Shown: piece by piece, positions 53,443-61,260 of the stretch
Position numbering within the stretch: the first letter of the stretch is position 1
Layout: every line of letters begins with the position of its first letter
DNA from: Halorhabdus sp. CBA1104
GTDB lineage: Archaea > Halobacteriota > Halobacteria > Halobacteriales > Haloarculaceae
Reading direction: 5' to 3'
NCBI RefSeq assembly: GCF_009690625.1
Contig: NZ_CP033878.1
Span: forward strand, 1,736,001 to 1,800,000
Length of the DNA stretch: 64,000 nucleotides
Translations under genes and position numbers: made by a program
The notes under the pieces: model-generated
What the model was told of the DNA's origin: nothing
Seen by the model: the letters and a program-made list of their open reading frames with translations, nothing else
Databases searched by the model: none

Positions 53443-54933
53443 TCAGAGGTCGTACAGCGCGCCGTACTTCTCGGTCACGTAGTCGATGAAGTGATCGGCA
53501 TTGTAGGATTCACCCGTCGCTTCCTCGACCAGCTCCCCGGTCCGGTAGCGTTTCCCGTGGCTGTGGATGTGCTCGGTCATCCACTCGTAGAGTGGGTCGA
53601 ACTCGCCGTCGCGGACGTCCGTCTCGATCGAGCCGATCTCGTCGTCGGCAGCGTCGTACAGCTGGGCGGCCAGGACGCTGCCAAGCGTGTACGTCGGGAA
53701 GTAGCCGAAGGTGCCGTTCGTCCAGTGGATGTCCTGCAGACAACCGTCGGCGTCGGTCTCGGGACGGACGCCCAAGTAGGCCTCCATCTTGTCGTTCCAG
53801 ACCTGTGGGACCTCGCTGACGTCCAGATCACCGGCGATGAGGTCGCGCTCGATCTCGAAGCGGACGAGGATGTGCATGTGGTAGGTGAGTTCGTCCGCTT
53901 CGACCCGGATGAGGTTGTCGTCGTAGACGCGGTTTGCCGCCCCGTAGGCGTCTTCGGGACTGGCTTCGACGCCGAGGTGCTCTTTGACGGTCGGCAAAAT
54001 GTACTCCCAGAACGGCGCCGAGCGGGCAACGTGATTCTCCCAGAGGCGCGACTGGGATTCGTGGACCGTCAGGTCGCGGGCTTCACCCAGTGGCGTGCCG
54101 TACTCGTCGTCAGGCAGGCCGAGGGCGTAGCTCGCGTGGCCGAACTCGTGGATGGTCGAGGACAGCGAATCGAGCGGTTTCTCGGGGTCGAAGCGGGTCG
54201 TGATCCGGGCGTCGAACTGCGTGCCCGACGTGAATGGGTGGGCAGAGGTGTCCAGCCGGCCGCGATCCCAGTCGAACCCGACGACCTCCAGGACGTCCCG
54301 GACCAGCGCCTCTTGGGCCTCGACGTCGTAGGTACCGTCGAACGGCCGGGGCTGAGTCACGTCACTGTTCGCGATGTCGTCGATCAGGGGGACGAGTTCG
54401 TCCCGGAGCCGTTCGAGGACGCGTTCGGCGGTATCGAGCCCGAGGTACGGCTCGAACTCCTCGAAGAGCACTTCGTAGGGGTCCCGGTCGGGGTCGATCG
54501 CGTGGGCGTACTCTCGGCGGAGGTCGACGAGTTTCTCCAGCATGGGTGCGTAACTCTCGAAATCATCCTCTTCGCGGGCCTGCTCCCAGACGGGCAGGGC
54601 CTCACTGGTCGCTTCCGAGATGCGCTCGACCAGATCGCGGGGGACCTTCCGGGCACGCTCGTGTTCGCGGCGCACCTCCCGGACGACGGCCTGCTGGTCG
54701 GGATCGAGCGAGGCGGCTTCGAGATCCGCAAGGTAGCCCGCCAGTTCGTCGTCGGTCAGCAGGTCGTGCTGGAGCGTCGAGAGCGCCGACTGCTGTTTCG
54801 TGCGGGCCGGCGTGCCACCCGCAGGCATCATCACTTGCTGATCCCAGCGGAGGAGGCCACCGGCGTCCTGTACGTAGGAGAGCTGTCGGACGTACTCCAG
54901 AAAGTCCTCGTAGGTGTCGGCTGAACCAGACAT
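53443..54933 (-). CDS. Carboxypeptidase M32 (Taq-type)
   Basis: A 496-residue zinc carboxypeptidase with the active-site motif SSTIHEFGHASYALGLPDDE (HExxH) and the family segments QVMMPAGGTPARTKQQSALS near the N-terminus, HESQSRLWENHVARS, and DIHWTNGTFGYFPTYTLGSV. It removes C-terminal residues from peptides in the cytoplasm. Full length for the family (about 500). The start at 54933 gives MSGSADTYEDFLEYVRQL. Confidence 0.92.
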   Translation of the reverse strand: MSGSADTYEDFLEYVRQLSYVQDAGGLLRWDQQVMMPAGGTPARTKQQSALSTLQHDLLTDDELAGYLADLEAASLDPDQQAVVREVRREHERARKVPRDLVERISEATSEALPVWEQAREEDDFESYAPMLEKLVDLRREYAHAIDPDRDPYEVLFEEFEPYLGLDTAERVLERLRDELVPLIDDIANSDVTQPRPFDGTYDVEAQEALVRDVLEVVGFDWDRGRLDTSAHPFTSGTQFDARITTRFDPEKPLDSLSSTIHEFGHASYALGLPDDEYGTPLGEARDLTVHESQSRLWENHVARSAPFWEYILPTVKEHLGVEASPEDAYGAANRVYDDNLIRVEADELTYHMHILVRFEIERDLIAGDLDVSEVPQVWNDKMEAYLGVRPETDADGCLQDIHWTNGTFGYFPTYTLGSVLAAQLYDAADDEIGSIETDVRDGEFDPLYEWMTEHIHSHGKRYRTGELVEEATGESYNADHFIDYVTEKYGALYDL

Positions 54934-54974
54934 ACCCACAGGTCGGGCAGGCGTTCCCAAAGATCCGGCGGTTT

Positions 54975-56075
54975 TCAGGCCACTCGGTCGGCAAAAGCGG
55001 CCGGAAGGTCTCGATAGAGTCGGTAACAGCGATCGACCACCGACAACGAGACACTCTCGCCGGCCGTGTGGGCCTCACCCGGCTCGGCTGCGCCGGCGAT
55101 TACACACTCAGTCCCGGCCCGATCGGCGAGCCAGCCGGCGTCGGTCGCGTGCGGTTTGACGACGTGTTCGGGCTCGCCGTCCTGTATATCCGCGGCCACT
55201 GTCAGCACAGCGTCGGCGAACGCTCGGTCCCCGCAGGCCATCGGCGGCAGATCCTGCTCGACGGTCCAGGAGACGCCATCGATCGTCTCGACGCGCTCGA
55301 TCGGCGCGCGATCGGCAGGTACCGTGCGTTCGTCGACAGTGAGTTCACAGCGTTCGGGAATGACATTCCAGGCCGACCCACCGTCGATCTCCGTGACGGC
55401 GAGGCTTCCCTCGACAGCGTGGCCCTGGACGGCCGTCGACGGGAACGGAAGGTCCCGGAGTACGTCTACGGCATCGCTTGCCCGATAAATCGCGTTCTCG
55501 CCCGCCTCGACCTCACTGGCGTGGGCCGCCTCGCCCTCGGCGACGATCGTGCTCCCGCGACGCCCCTTGTGGGCAATCGCGACGTCGGTGACGCCCGCCC
55601 TGGAGTAGCCAGTCGAGCCCTCACCGACGACGGCGTACTCGGGAGTGAATCCAGTATCGATGGCCGCCCGGCAGCCCTCACCGCCCTGTTCTTCGCCAGC
55701 GAAGGAAGCGACGACGAGTTCGACGCCGTCAGGAACCGGAACGTCCCGGAAGGCACAGCACATCGCGGCCAGCGACCCTTTCATGTCGGCACTGCCCCGA
55801 CCGCAGAGGCGACCGTCGCGTTCCGCGATGACGTACTCGCCGTCCGTGATCTGGTCCTCGTCCGGCGGGACGACGTCGTGGTGGCCGACGAAGGCGAGTG
55901 TCGTCCCCTCGCCACGGCGGGCGATCACGTTCCCGGCGTCGTCGTGCTGGACCGTGGCATCGGTCCGATCTTCGAGCCACTCGGCGAGCCACTTGCCAGC
56001 GGCGTCCTCGTCGGTGTCCGGACCGCGGTGGCTCGGGATCGCGATAAGTTCGCGCGTTAGCTCACGAGGATTCAT
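54975..56075 (-). CDS. M20 family metallopeptidase (ArgE/DapE-like)
   Basis: A 366-residue enzyme: the metal motif FVGHHDVVPPDEDQ, the bridging Asp in LCGRGSADMKGSLAAMCCAF, the catalytic Glu-Glu in ASFAGEEQGGEGC and the late metal His in EAHTAGESVSL. The dimerisation domain lies at about 170-280. Candidate substrates are N-acyl amino acids or succinyl-diaminopimelate. It begins 38 nt after the cbiO stop on the same strand, so it may be part of that transcript. Confidence 0.87.
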   Translation of the reverse strand: MNPRELTRELIAIPSHRGPDTDEDAAGKWLAEWLEDRTDATVQHDDAGNVIARRGEGTTLAFVGHHDVVPPDEDQITDGEYVIAERDGRLCGRGSADMKGSLAAMCCAFRDVPVPDGVELVVASFAGEEQGGEGCRAAIDTGFTPEYAVVGEGSTGYSRAGVTDVAIAHKGRRGSTIVAEGEAAHASEVEAGENAIYRASDAVDVLRDLPFPSTAVQGHAVEGSLAVTEIDGGSAWNVIPERCELTVDERTVPADRAPIERVETIDGVSWTVEQDLPPMACGDRAFADAVLTVAADIQDGEPEHVVKPHATDAGWLADRAGTECVIAGAAEPGEAHTAGESVSLSVVDRCYRLYRDLPAAFADRVA

Positions 56076-56113
56076 ACCACGAGGGAGGGGGCCGGCCGTA
56101 ACAGCCCTTTGGG

Positions 56114-56920
56114 TCACCGCTCGTCGCGGTCGCGTAAGCGATCGGCAGCGTCCGCGACAGTCAGGGGCGGGTCGTCGAGGCCGGCCCGCTGGAAGGCCTC
56201 GACGAGTTGCGGGGGTGAGACACCTACTTCCCGGAGGAGGTCGCCATCGGTGAGCACGTCCCGGACGGGACCGTCCCGGACGATCGTGCCGGCACGATCC
56301 AGCAGGACGACCCGATCGGCGATCCGGGGCACCAGGTCGGCGTCTGGAGTCGAGACGACGATCGTGGTCCCCGCCTCGTTGCGGGCGTCGAGTGCGTCGA
56401 GGATCGTCTCCCGGTGGCCGGCGTCTACGTCCGCCACAGGCTCATCGAGCAAGAGCAGGTCGGGATCGACGGCCAGTGCGGCCGCCAGGGCAGCCCGGCG
56501 TTGCTCGCCACCACTCAGTCGAAAAGGTGGCTTGTCCAGCAACCCATCGAGGGCGAACGCAGCCGCGAGGTCGTCGACCCGCCCCTCAGCCTCCGACCGG
56601 TCGATACCGAGCTGGGCGGGACCGTATTCTAGATCCTCCCGAACGGTCGCGTTGAACAGGTAGTCCGCAGGTGCTTGCGGGCAATGAGCGATCCGGTCCC
56701 GGAGTTCGTCGGCCGCTTTGTCCGTCTCGAAGTAGGACACCTCGCCACCGGCTGGCTCACGCAAGCCGGCAAGCAGCGACAACAGGGTAGACTTGCCCGC
56801 GCCGTTGGGGCCGAGGATCGCCACCCGTTGGCCCGCCTCGATCGTCAGGTCGATCCCGTCGAGGGCGGCCGTCCCGTCGGGATAGGCGAACGCGAGGCCA
56901 CGGGCCGCGAGGGCGTTCAC
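56114..56920 (-). CDS. cbiO: Energy-coupling-factor nickel/cobalt transporter ATPase
   Basis: A 268-residue ABC ATPase: Walker A AILGPNGAGKSTLLSLLAGL, Q-loop IAHCPQAPADYLFN, signature FRLSGGEQRRAALAAALA, and Walker B LLLLDEPVADVDAGHRE. It drives the ECF transporter with CbiQ and CbiM. The start is GTG, overlapping the cbiQ stop as GTGA, so the two are translationally coupled. Confidence 0.92.
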   Translation of the reverse strand: MNALAARGLAFAYPDGTAALDGIDLTIEAGQRVAILGPNGAGKSTLLSLLAGLREPAGGEVSYFETDKAADELRDRIAHCPQAPADYLFNATVREDLEYGPAQLGIDRSEAEGRVDDLAAAFALDGLLDKPPFRLSGGEQRRAALAAALAVDPDLLLLDEPVADVDAGHRETILDALDARNEAGTTIVVSTPDADLVPRIADRVVLLDRAGTIVRDGPVRDVLTDGDLLREVGVSPPQLVEAFQRAGLDDPPLTVADAADRLRDRDER

Positions 56921-57711
56921 GGCAGCAACACCCCCGCGGCGACCGTCGCGAAGACGACGAACGCGAAGGCGGCGTCGGCGAGGCCGATACCGTGGCGGGT
57001 AGCGTAGGTCCGCCCGGCCGTGCCACCACGTGAGCGAGCCGCGCGACCGACCCGCTCACCGCGATCGAGTGCCCGCAGAAGGAAAGTCCCCAGCAACGAC
57101 CCGGCTTCCCGCCAGGACGCCCGGAGACTCGCGGGACGGATTCGCCGGCTCCGACGAGCGAGCACCAGCCGCGAGAGTTCCTCGAAAACGACCAGTAGAT
57201 ACCGGTAGGTGATCGCGAGCAACGCGACGGCCGGTCGCGGGACGCGAACCGTTCGGAGAGCACCCAGCACCGAGGCAAACCGCGTGGTCGACAGCAACAG
57301 TCCGAGCAGTGAGACACTTGCCCCGACCCGGAGGGAAAACGTCGCCGCGTATGTGACGCCCGGAACAGTGAGAGGGCCGGAGAGCGTTTCGCCCGGAAGC
57401 AAGACAGCCTGTGGCGCGACGATCACCAGCGAGACGGCCATCGGCACGGCCGTCCGGAGCCCGTGGGTGAGCAACGGCACGCGGGAGAGGGCAGCCAGCG
57501 CGATCGTCAGCCCGAGCATAGCCGCTGGTGGCCCCGGGGCGTCGAACGTGACAGTGACAGCGATCAGCCCACCGATCCCAAAAAGCGTGAGGACGGGATG
57601 GACGGCCTGAAGCCAGCCCGACCGGGTAGCGACGCGTTCCGCACGCAGGAGGCCCCGCGCTCGATCGGTTAGCGTGCCGGCCGATCGCCCGACTGGATCA
57701 ACGGGGGTCAC
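56917..57711 (-). CDS. cbiQ: Energy-coupling-factor nickel/cobalt transporter transmembrane subunit
   Basis: A 264-residue membrane protein with the EcfT/CbiQ pattern: helices early (PVLTLFGIGGLIAVTVTFDA), then two cytoplasmic coupling helices with Ala-Arg motifs (LVLARRSRRIRPAS; RAARSRGGTAGR) that contact the ATPase. The start is GTG, 14 nt inside the end of cbiM. It transmits ATP-driven movement to the CbiM substrate subunit. Confidence 0.9.
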   Translation of the reverse strand: MTPVDPVGRSAGTLTDRARGLLRAERVATRSGWLQAVHPVLTLFGIGGLIAVTVTFDAPGPPAAMLGLTIALAALSRVPLLTHGLRTAVPMAVSLVIVAPQAVLLPGETLSGPLTVPGVTYAATFSLRVGASVSLLGLLLSTTRFASVLGALRTVRVPRPAVALLAITYRYLLVVFEELSRLVLARRSRRIRPASLRASWREAGSLLGTFLLRALDRGERVGRAARSRGGTAGRTYATRHGIGLADAAFAFVVFATVAAGVLLP

Positions 57712-58630
57712 TGTCTGGGGTCAGTGGTCGCCCGGCGAGCCACCCGATGACCAAGACGAGGGCCGCCCCGAGGAATCCCGAGACGAGCGTGCCGACGTAT
57801 GGATCGACACCAGCGAGGCCATAGTCCGGCAACAGACCCGGTAGCGTCGTCACGGCATGAGCGGTCGCGTCCGTCGTCTCCGCGGCGTGTTCTAATGGCT
57901 CGGTGTAGTTCACTTGCGTTGCGCCCCAGGCGAACGCCGGCGAGAGGACGACCAGTCCGCCGACGACGGCAGTCCCGCGACGGAGCAGCCGGCGCCGGTC
58001 GATCGTCGGTACCCGGTCGGCCAGCAGATCGGGACGGGTCTCGGCGACGAACTCGTAGGCAAGCAGCGTGATCGCCCCTTCGGCGACACCCAGGAGGACG
58101 TGCCAGCCCCCCACGATCGCCAGGACGGTCGTCAACTCGTAGGCGAAGGCTTCGGATGCGCCGACCATGACCGCGACGGCGAGCGCGGCAGCCGAGATAC
58201 CCGCCCAGCCGGCGGCAAAGACCGCGCCGCGTTCGTGGTACGGAGCCAGGAGGTGATAGACACCGTAGCCGACGTACACTTCGACGACGGCCATCGCGAG
58301 GACGTTCCCGCCCAGCACGATCAGGCCACCGTCGCCAAAGACCAGCGCCTGGATCGCCACGACGGCCGTCATCGCCAGGACCGCCAAATGGGGACCAAGC
58401 AGAATTGCGGCGAAAGCCCCACCGACGAAGTGAACACTCGTCCCGCCGGGAATGGGGAGATTCAACATCTGTGCGGCGAATATTGCAGCTGCAGTGACGC
58501 CGAGCAACGGCGCACGTGGCCCGTCGAGTGCACGCCCAGACCGATGGACCGCCATCGCGAGGACAGCGATCGACGCCAGTCCGGCGAGGGCAGCGATCCA
58601 CAGATCCAGGTAGCCATCGAGGATATGCAT
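57698..58630 (-). CDS. cbiM: Nickel/cobalt-binding ECF subunit CbiM/NikM with C-terminal CbiN-like part
   Basis: A 310-residue protein. Residues 1-215 are CbiM: MHILDGYLDLWIAALAGLAS, AAQMLNLPIPGGTSVHFVGG, GDGGLIVLGGNVLAMAV. Residues ~225-310 have a helix, an external loop (THVNYTEPLEHAAETTDA-like) and a last helix, as in CbiN/PDGLE partners, so the two are fused. In CbiM/NikM the first residues Met-His bind the metal, which favours a start at 58630; an ATG seven codons upstream (58651) would bury them. First gene of the cbiMQO operon, divergent from nikR. Confidence 0.88.
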   Translation of the reverse strand: MHILDGYLDLWIAALAGLASIAVLAMAVHRSGRALDGPRAPLLGVTAAAIFAAQMLNLPIPGGTSVHFVGGAFAAILLGPHLAVLAMTAVVAIQALVFGDGGLIVLGGNVLAMAVVEVYVGYGVYHLLAPYHERGAVFAAGWAGISAAALAVAVMVGASEAFAYELTTVLAIVGGWHVLLGVAEGAITLLAYEFVAETRPDLLADRVPTIDRRRLLRRGTAVVGGLVVLSPAFAWGATQVNYTEPLEHAAETTDATAHAVTTLPGLLPDYGLAGVDPYVGTLVSGFLGAALVLVIGWLAGRPLTPDSDPR

Positions 58631-58658
58631 CGATAGCGGGACGTAAGCCATGCGAGGT

Positions 58659-58687
58659 AATAATACGTTTCGAAGATTGAATAATAC
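58659..58687. promoter_or_regulatory. Direct repeats AATAATAC in the cbiM-nikR promoter region
   Basis: AATAATAC occurs at 58659-58666 and 58680-58687, exactly 21 bp apart, two helical turns, between the divergent cbiM and nikR genes. They can serve as TATA-like elements for cbiM and as binding sites for NikR. Confidence 0.5.
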
Positions 58688-58740
58688 TGAGAAGGGGAGG
58701 GATTTACAAGGCTGATATGGCCGGCGACCCAATCAAGGGT

Positions 58741-59226
58741 ATGACCGAGGATTTAGACCGGGTGAGCCTGACGCTGCCCCCAGCGATGACCGACCAGCTC
58801 GACGGGATCGTCGAGGAGTGGGACTACGCGAGTCGATCGGAAGCCATCCGGGACGCCCTTCGGGACTTCTTTACGAGCTACGCGTGGGAGGGTGGCAACG
58901 AGACGCGCCACTACGGGACGATCGTCATCGCCCACGAACACGACCACGAAAGCGACGTGGCCGGTCGCCTCCAGACGATCCAACACGAATACGCCGACGT
59001 CGTCACTTCAGTCCAACACATCCACCTCTCGGAAGACCGGTGTATGGAGACCCTGGTCGTCGGTGGGACCGCCGGACAAATCGACGAACTCGCCAATCGA
59101 CTGCGAGCACTGGAAGGCGTCAAACAGGTCAAAGTCGTCGTTGTCGGCGGGGTCGAGACCGACAGCCACGGCCACGAACACAGCCACGATCACGACCACG
59201 GACACACGCACGCCACCGAAAAGTAG
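58741..59226 (+). CDS. nikR: Nickel-responsive regulator NikR with His-rich tail
   Basis: A 161-residue ribbon-helix-helix regulator: DNA-binding part DLDRVSLTLPPAMTDQLDGI with SRSEAIRDALRDFF, and the nickel domain with all four high-affinity ligands, H82, H93, H95 and C101 (QHEY; VQHIHLSEDRC). The last ~20 residues are a His-rich tail (HGHEHSHDHDHGHTH) that could store or sense more metal. It represses nickel uptake when nickel is high. Its divergent position next to cbiMQO fits this. Confidence 0.92.
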   Translation: MTEDLDRVSLTLPPAMTDQLDGIVEEWDYASRSEAIRDALRDFFTSYAWEGGNETRHYGTIVIAHEHDHESDVAGRLQTIQHEYADVVTSVQHIHLSEDRCMETLVVGGTAGQIDELANRLRALEGVKQVKVVVVGGVETDSHGHEHSHDHDHGHTHATEK

Positions 59227-59572
59227 CGACGCGGGCTAACACCGGCACAGTCACGAATTTGCGTCTCTGTTCCGGGAGCCACCGAGTTGAGACGACCGAG
59301 AGGGACGTGACGAGAATCGATTGCTGTCTGTTCGTTTCCACGGAGCCAAGAGCAACGAAGGCCTGGGAGGAGACACGGCGGGAGATCGTCACGACCAGTT
59401 GGTATATCGGAGCCGAGCTCGTTCGAACGAATAAAAAATATACTGAATGGATACAACCGATACGGTAATATATTCGGAATATTTTTCCGTATCTCCGGAG
59501 AAGACTGGACTAGACACCGAGACCGCCGGCCCAGTCCGGCGTGGACAGTCGGAACAGAGAGTCGATCTAGCC
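59227..59572. other. Intergenic region with AT-rich promoter and dyad
   Basis: The first ~200 bp after nikR show no gene. The last part is unusually AT-rich (59428-59486, with ATAAAAAATATAC and GGTAATATATTC) and contains a 35-bp dyad. It is the promoter region of the three small genes that follow. Confidence 0.6.
59459..59493. promoter_or_regulatory. 35-bp dyad-symmetric element over a TATA-like sequence
   Basis: Arms GATACGG (59459-59465) and CCGTATC (59487-59493) share their centre (59476) with the inner palindrome ATATTC-G-GAATAT (59470-59482); 15 of 17 positions pair. A regulator bound here would cover the TATA box of the small operon, so it looks like an operator. Confidence 0.6.
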
Positions 59573-59926
59573 ATGCTACCAACCGAAGCTACCCATCTGG
59601 TCGTGCCGATCGCGAGTCTCGACGACGCAGAACGAACGTGTCCCAAGCTTGCGTCCCCTCTGGACGCTGTCGAGGGAGTGATGGGCGTGGACCCGATCGA
59701 GCAGACGGACGGAGACGTCGATCCAGCATCGTCCCCAGCACTCGAGGCCGACGCAATCGAGGAACCCACCGCGGTGGCCGAGGGCCGCGAGGTCCCGGCC
59801 AGCGGATTCACACCGCGACCGGGGGGCCACCTCGACCACCCGGGCAGGGACGACGCCTCGTCGCGTCTGCTTACGGAAAGTCACCCCCCAGTCGTGAGAC
59901 ACTCTCAGGGAGGTGAGAACGCATGA
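59573..59926 (+). CDS. Haloarchaeal protein of unknown function, first gene of a small operon
   Basis: A 117-residue frame, beta-strand start LPTEATHLVVPIASLDDAER, then acidic and Pro-rich sequence without clear domain (ADAIEEPTAVAEGREVPASG). I recognise no family. The start at 59573 is chosen because earlier Met codons lie inside or before the promoter element; it is uncertain. Its TGA overlaps the ATG of the following zinc-ribbon gene, which supports its being translated. Confidence 0.45.
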   Translation: MLPTEATHLVVPIASLDDAERTCPKLASPLDAVEGVMGVDPIEQTDGDVDPASSPALEADAIEEPTAVAEGREVPASGFTPRPGGHLDHPGRDDASSRLLTESHPPVVRHSQGGENA

Positions 59927-60051
59927 AATGCGAACGGTGTGGGGAAGATACTCGAACAGAGCGATACGCCGTCGATGGCTTCACCGGCCACCTCTGTCCG
60001 GAGTGTGTCGAAGAGTGGGAACAGATCCAAGCGGACCAGAAGATGGCCTAA
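59923..60051 (+). CDS. Small zinc-ribbon protein
   Basis: A 42-residue protein, MKCERCGEDTRTERYAVDGF then LCPECVEEWEQIQADQKMA. Two CxxC pairs (CERC, CPEC) form a single zinc ribbon. A strong Shine-Dalgarno (GGGAGGTGAG, 59908-59917) lies 5-15 nt before the ATG, unlike the leaderless genes nearby, as expected for an internal cistron. Small zinc proteins like this are abundant and regulatory in haloarchaea. Confidence 0.72.
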   Translation: MKCERCGEDTRTERYAVDGFTGHLCPECVEEWEQIQADQKMA

Positions 60052-60064
60052 CGGGGGTGACACC

Positions 60065-60295
60065 ATGGAATTTACTACCCACCAGCAGGCGATCGTCGAT
60101 CGTATTCACGCAGACGCCCGTGGGACGATCTACCGTATCGAGCCCGCCACCACCGGCGTCTTCGTGGAAAAACAGCCACAAGACTCCGGGCGTCGCGCGC
60201 TCTTTGAGGTCACACTCGAACCGACAGTCGACGGCTCGAAAGCACTCCACTGGGAGTTTATCGGACCTGTCGAAGACGCTCGGTCGGACGGATAA
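60065..60295 (+). CDS. Small haloarchaeal protein of unknown function
   Basis: A 76-residue protein, MEFTTHQQAIVDRIHADARG, then GTIYRIEPATTGVFVEKQPQ and VTLEPTVDGSKALHWEFIGP: one helix followed by four beta strands. It lies 13 nt after the zinc-ribbon gene behind a purine-rich ACGGGGGTGA, and is probably the third cistron. No family recognised. Confidence 0.6.
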   Translation: MEFTTHQQAIVDRIHADARGTIYRIEPATTGVFVEKQPQDSGRRALFEVTLEPTVDGSKALHWEFIGPVEDARSDG

Positions 60296-60366
60296 CGCGG
60301 GGCTGGCTGGGCCAGGTGGCGATTCGATAGTGCCGTGAGCAGACACCTGCGAGACGTACTGGCTAC

Positions 60367-61140
60367 TCAGGCGGACTCGCCATCGGAGTTGCGTTCGCGT
60401 CCGGATGCCATCCCGGACTGCATGAACGCCGCCAAAATGCGACCGATGCTCGACTCGGCCGTCCACAGCGCCTCCTCTGTGACGCTATCCCCACCGGTCG
60501 CGACGGCGAGTAAGATCGTCGCCTCGTCGACCATCAGTGCTCGCCCGGCGAAATCAGCCGGGTTGTCCTCACCCATGACGATCACCTCTAGCGGATCGGC
60601 CGCGAACCGATCCTGCAGGGCCGCTGTAGCAGTCACAAGCGTGACCGCGACGCCAGCACTAGCGCGTGCACGCAACGCATCGACAATCTCGGTCGACAGC
60701 GAGTCAGCCTCAGGAGCGACGAAGACGGCCACTTCAGTGGCCGAGGCGAGGAGGTCGGCGATGCGTTCGTCGATCGGCTGGCGACCGCGCAACGTGGAGA
60801 CGCCCTGGCTCCCCTGCTGGTTGGCTGCTTCGTCCCGGATGGCATCCAAATTCTCGAAGGCTCGGTCGCGTTCACGTTCCAGTTCCGCCGTCAGTTGCTC
60901 GCGGGCGGCCCCGAGACTGACCGGCCGGTACTCCTTTGGTGTCGTCTCGGTCACCTCGACCAGCCCGCGTTCGACGAGGTCGTCCGCCGCACCGTAGACC
61001 TGCGACCGCGGGACCTCTGAGACGTCACTGATCGTCTCGGCAGTCCCAGTACCCAATTGCTGGAGCGCGACGAACACCCGCGCCCCGTAGTTCGAAAGCC
61101 CGAGTCGCTCCAAGGCGGCGATTGCATCCTGGGCACTCAT
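60367..61140 (-). CDS. TrmB family transcriptional regulator, local to the RND exporter
   Basis: A 257-residue regulator: winged helix in residues 1-70 (MSAQDAIAALERLGLSNYGA, ISDVSEVPRSQVYGAADDLV), a coiled-coil linker (LERERDRAFENLDAIRDEAA), and a C-terminal TrmB-type domain (EVAVFVAPEADSLSTEIVDA, RALMVDEATILLAVATGG). The start at 61140 is set by homology. It is divergent from the RND gene with a 16-bp palindrome between, the usual arrangement of haloarchaeal TrmB regulators controlling a neighbouring exporter. Confidence 0.88.
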   Translation of the reverse strand: MSAQDAIAALERLGLSNYGARVFVALQQLGTGTAETISDVSEVPRSQVYGAADDLVERGLVEVTETTPKEYRPVSLGAAREQLTAELERERDRAFENLDAIRDEAANQQGSQGVSTLRGRQPIDERIADLLASATEVAVFVAPEADSLSTEIVDALRARASAGVAVTLVTATAALQDRFAADPLEVIVMGEDNPADFAGRALMVDEATILLAVATGGDSVTEEALWTAESSIGRILAAFMQSGMASGRERNSDGESA

Positions 61141-61211
61141 AGAGAGAACGACTGTCTGCAGGTTTGGACGGGCCGGCACATCAATCGCGTGGTCCCGGAC
61201 CGGAATGAATT

Positions 61212-61227
61212 TTGTAGATATCTACAA
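61212..61227. promoter_or_regulatory. 16-bp perfect palindrome between trmB-like and RND genes
   Basis: TTGTAGATATCTACAA is fully self-complementary. It lies 34 nt before the RND start codon and 72 nt before the TrmB-family start, next to the AT-rich AATATTTATTT that probably contains the RND TATA box. It is the likely operator of the local regulator. Confidence 0.6.
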
Positions 61228-61260
61228 TATTTATTTCGGCGGGGATGCTACGGGGGGGCA

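Noticed and set aside
53491-54924. 477-residue plus-strand frame opposite the M32 carboxypeptidase
   Set aside because: It is a mirror of the confirmed HEFGH carboxypeptidase gene, with no recognisable domain and no promoter.
54234-56060. 608-residue plus-strand frame opposite the M32 and M20 peptidase genes
   Set aside because: Arg/Gly-rich shadow sequence covering parts of two confirmed genes on the other strand.
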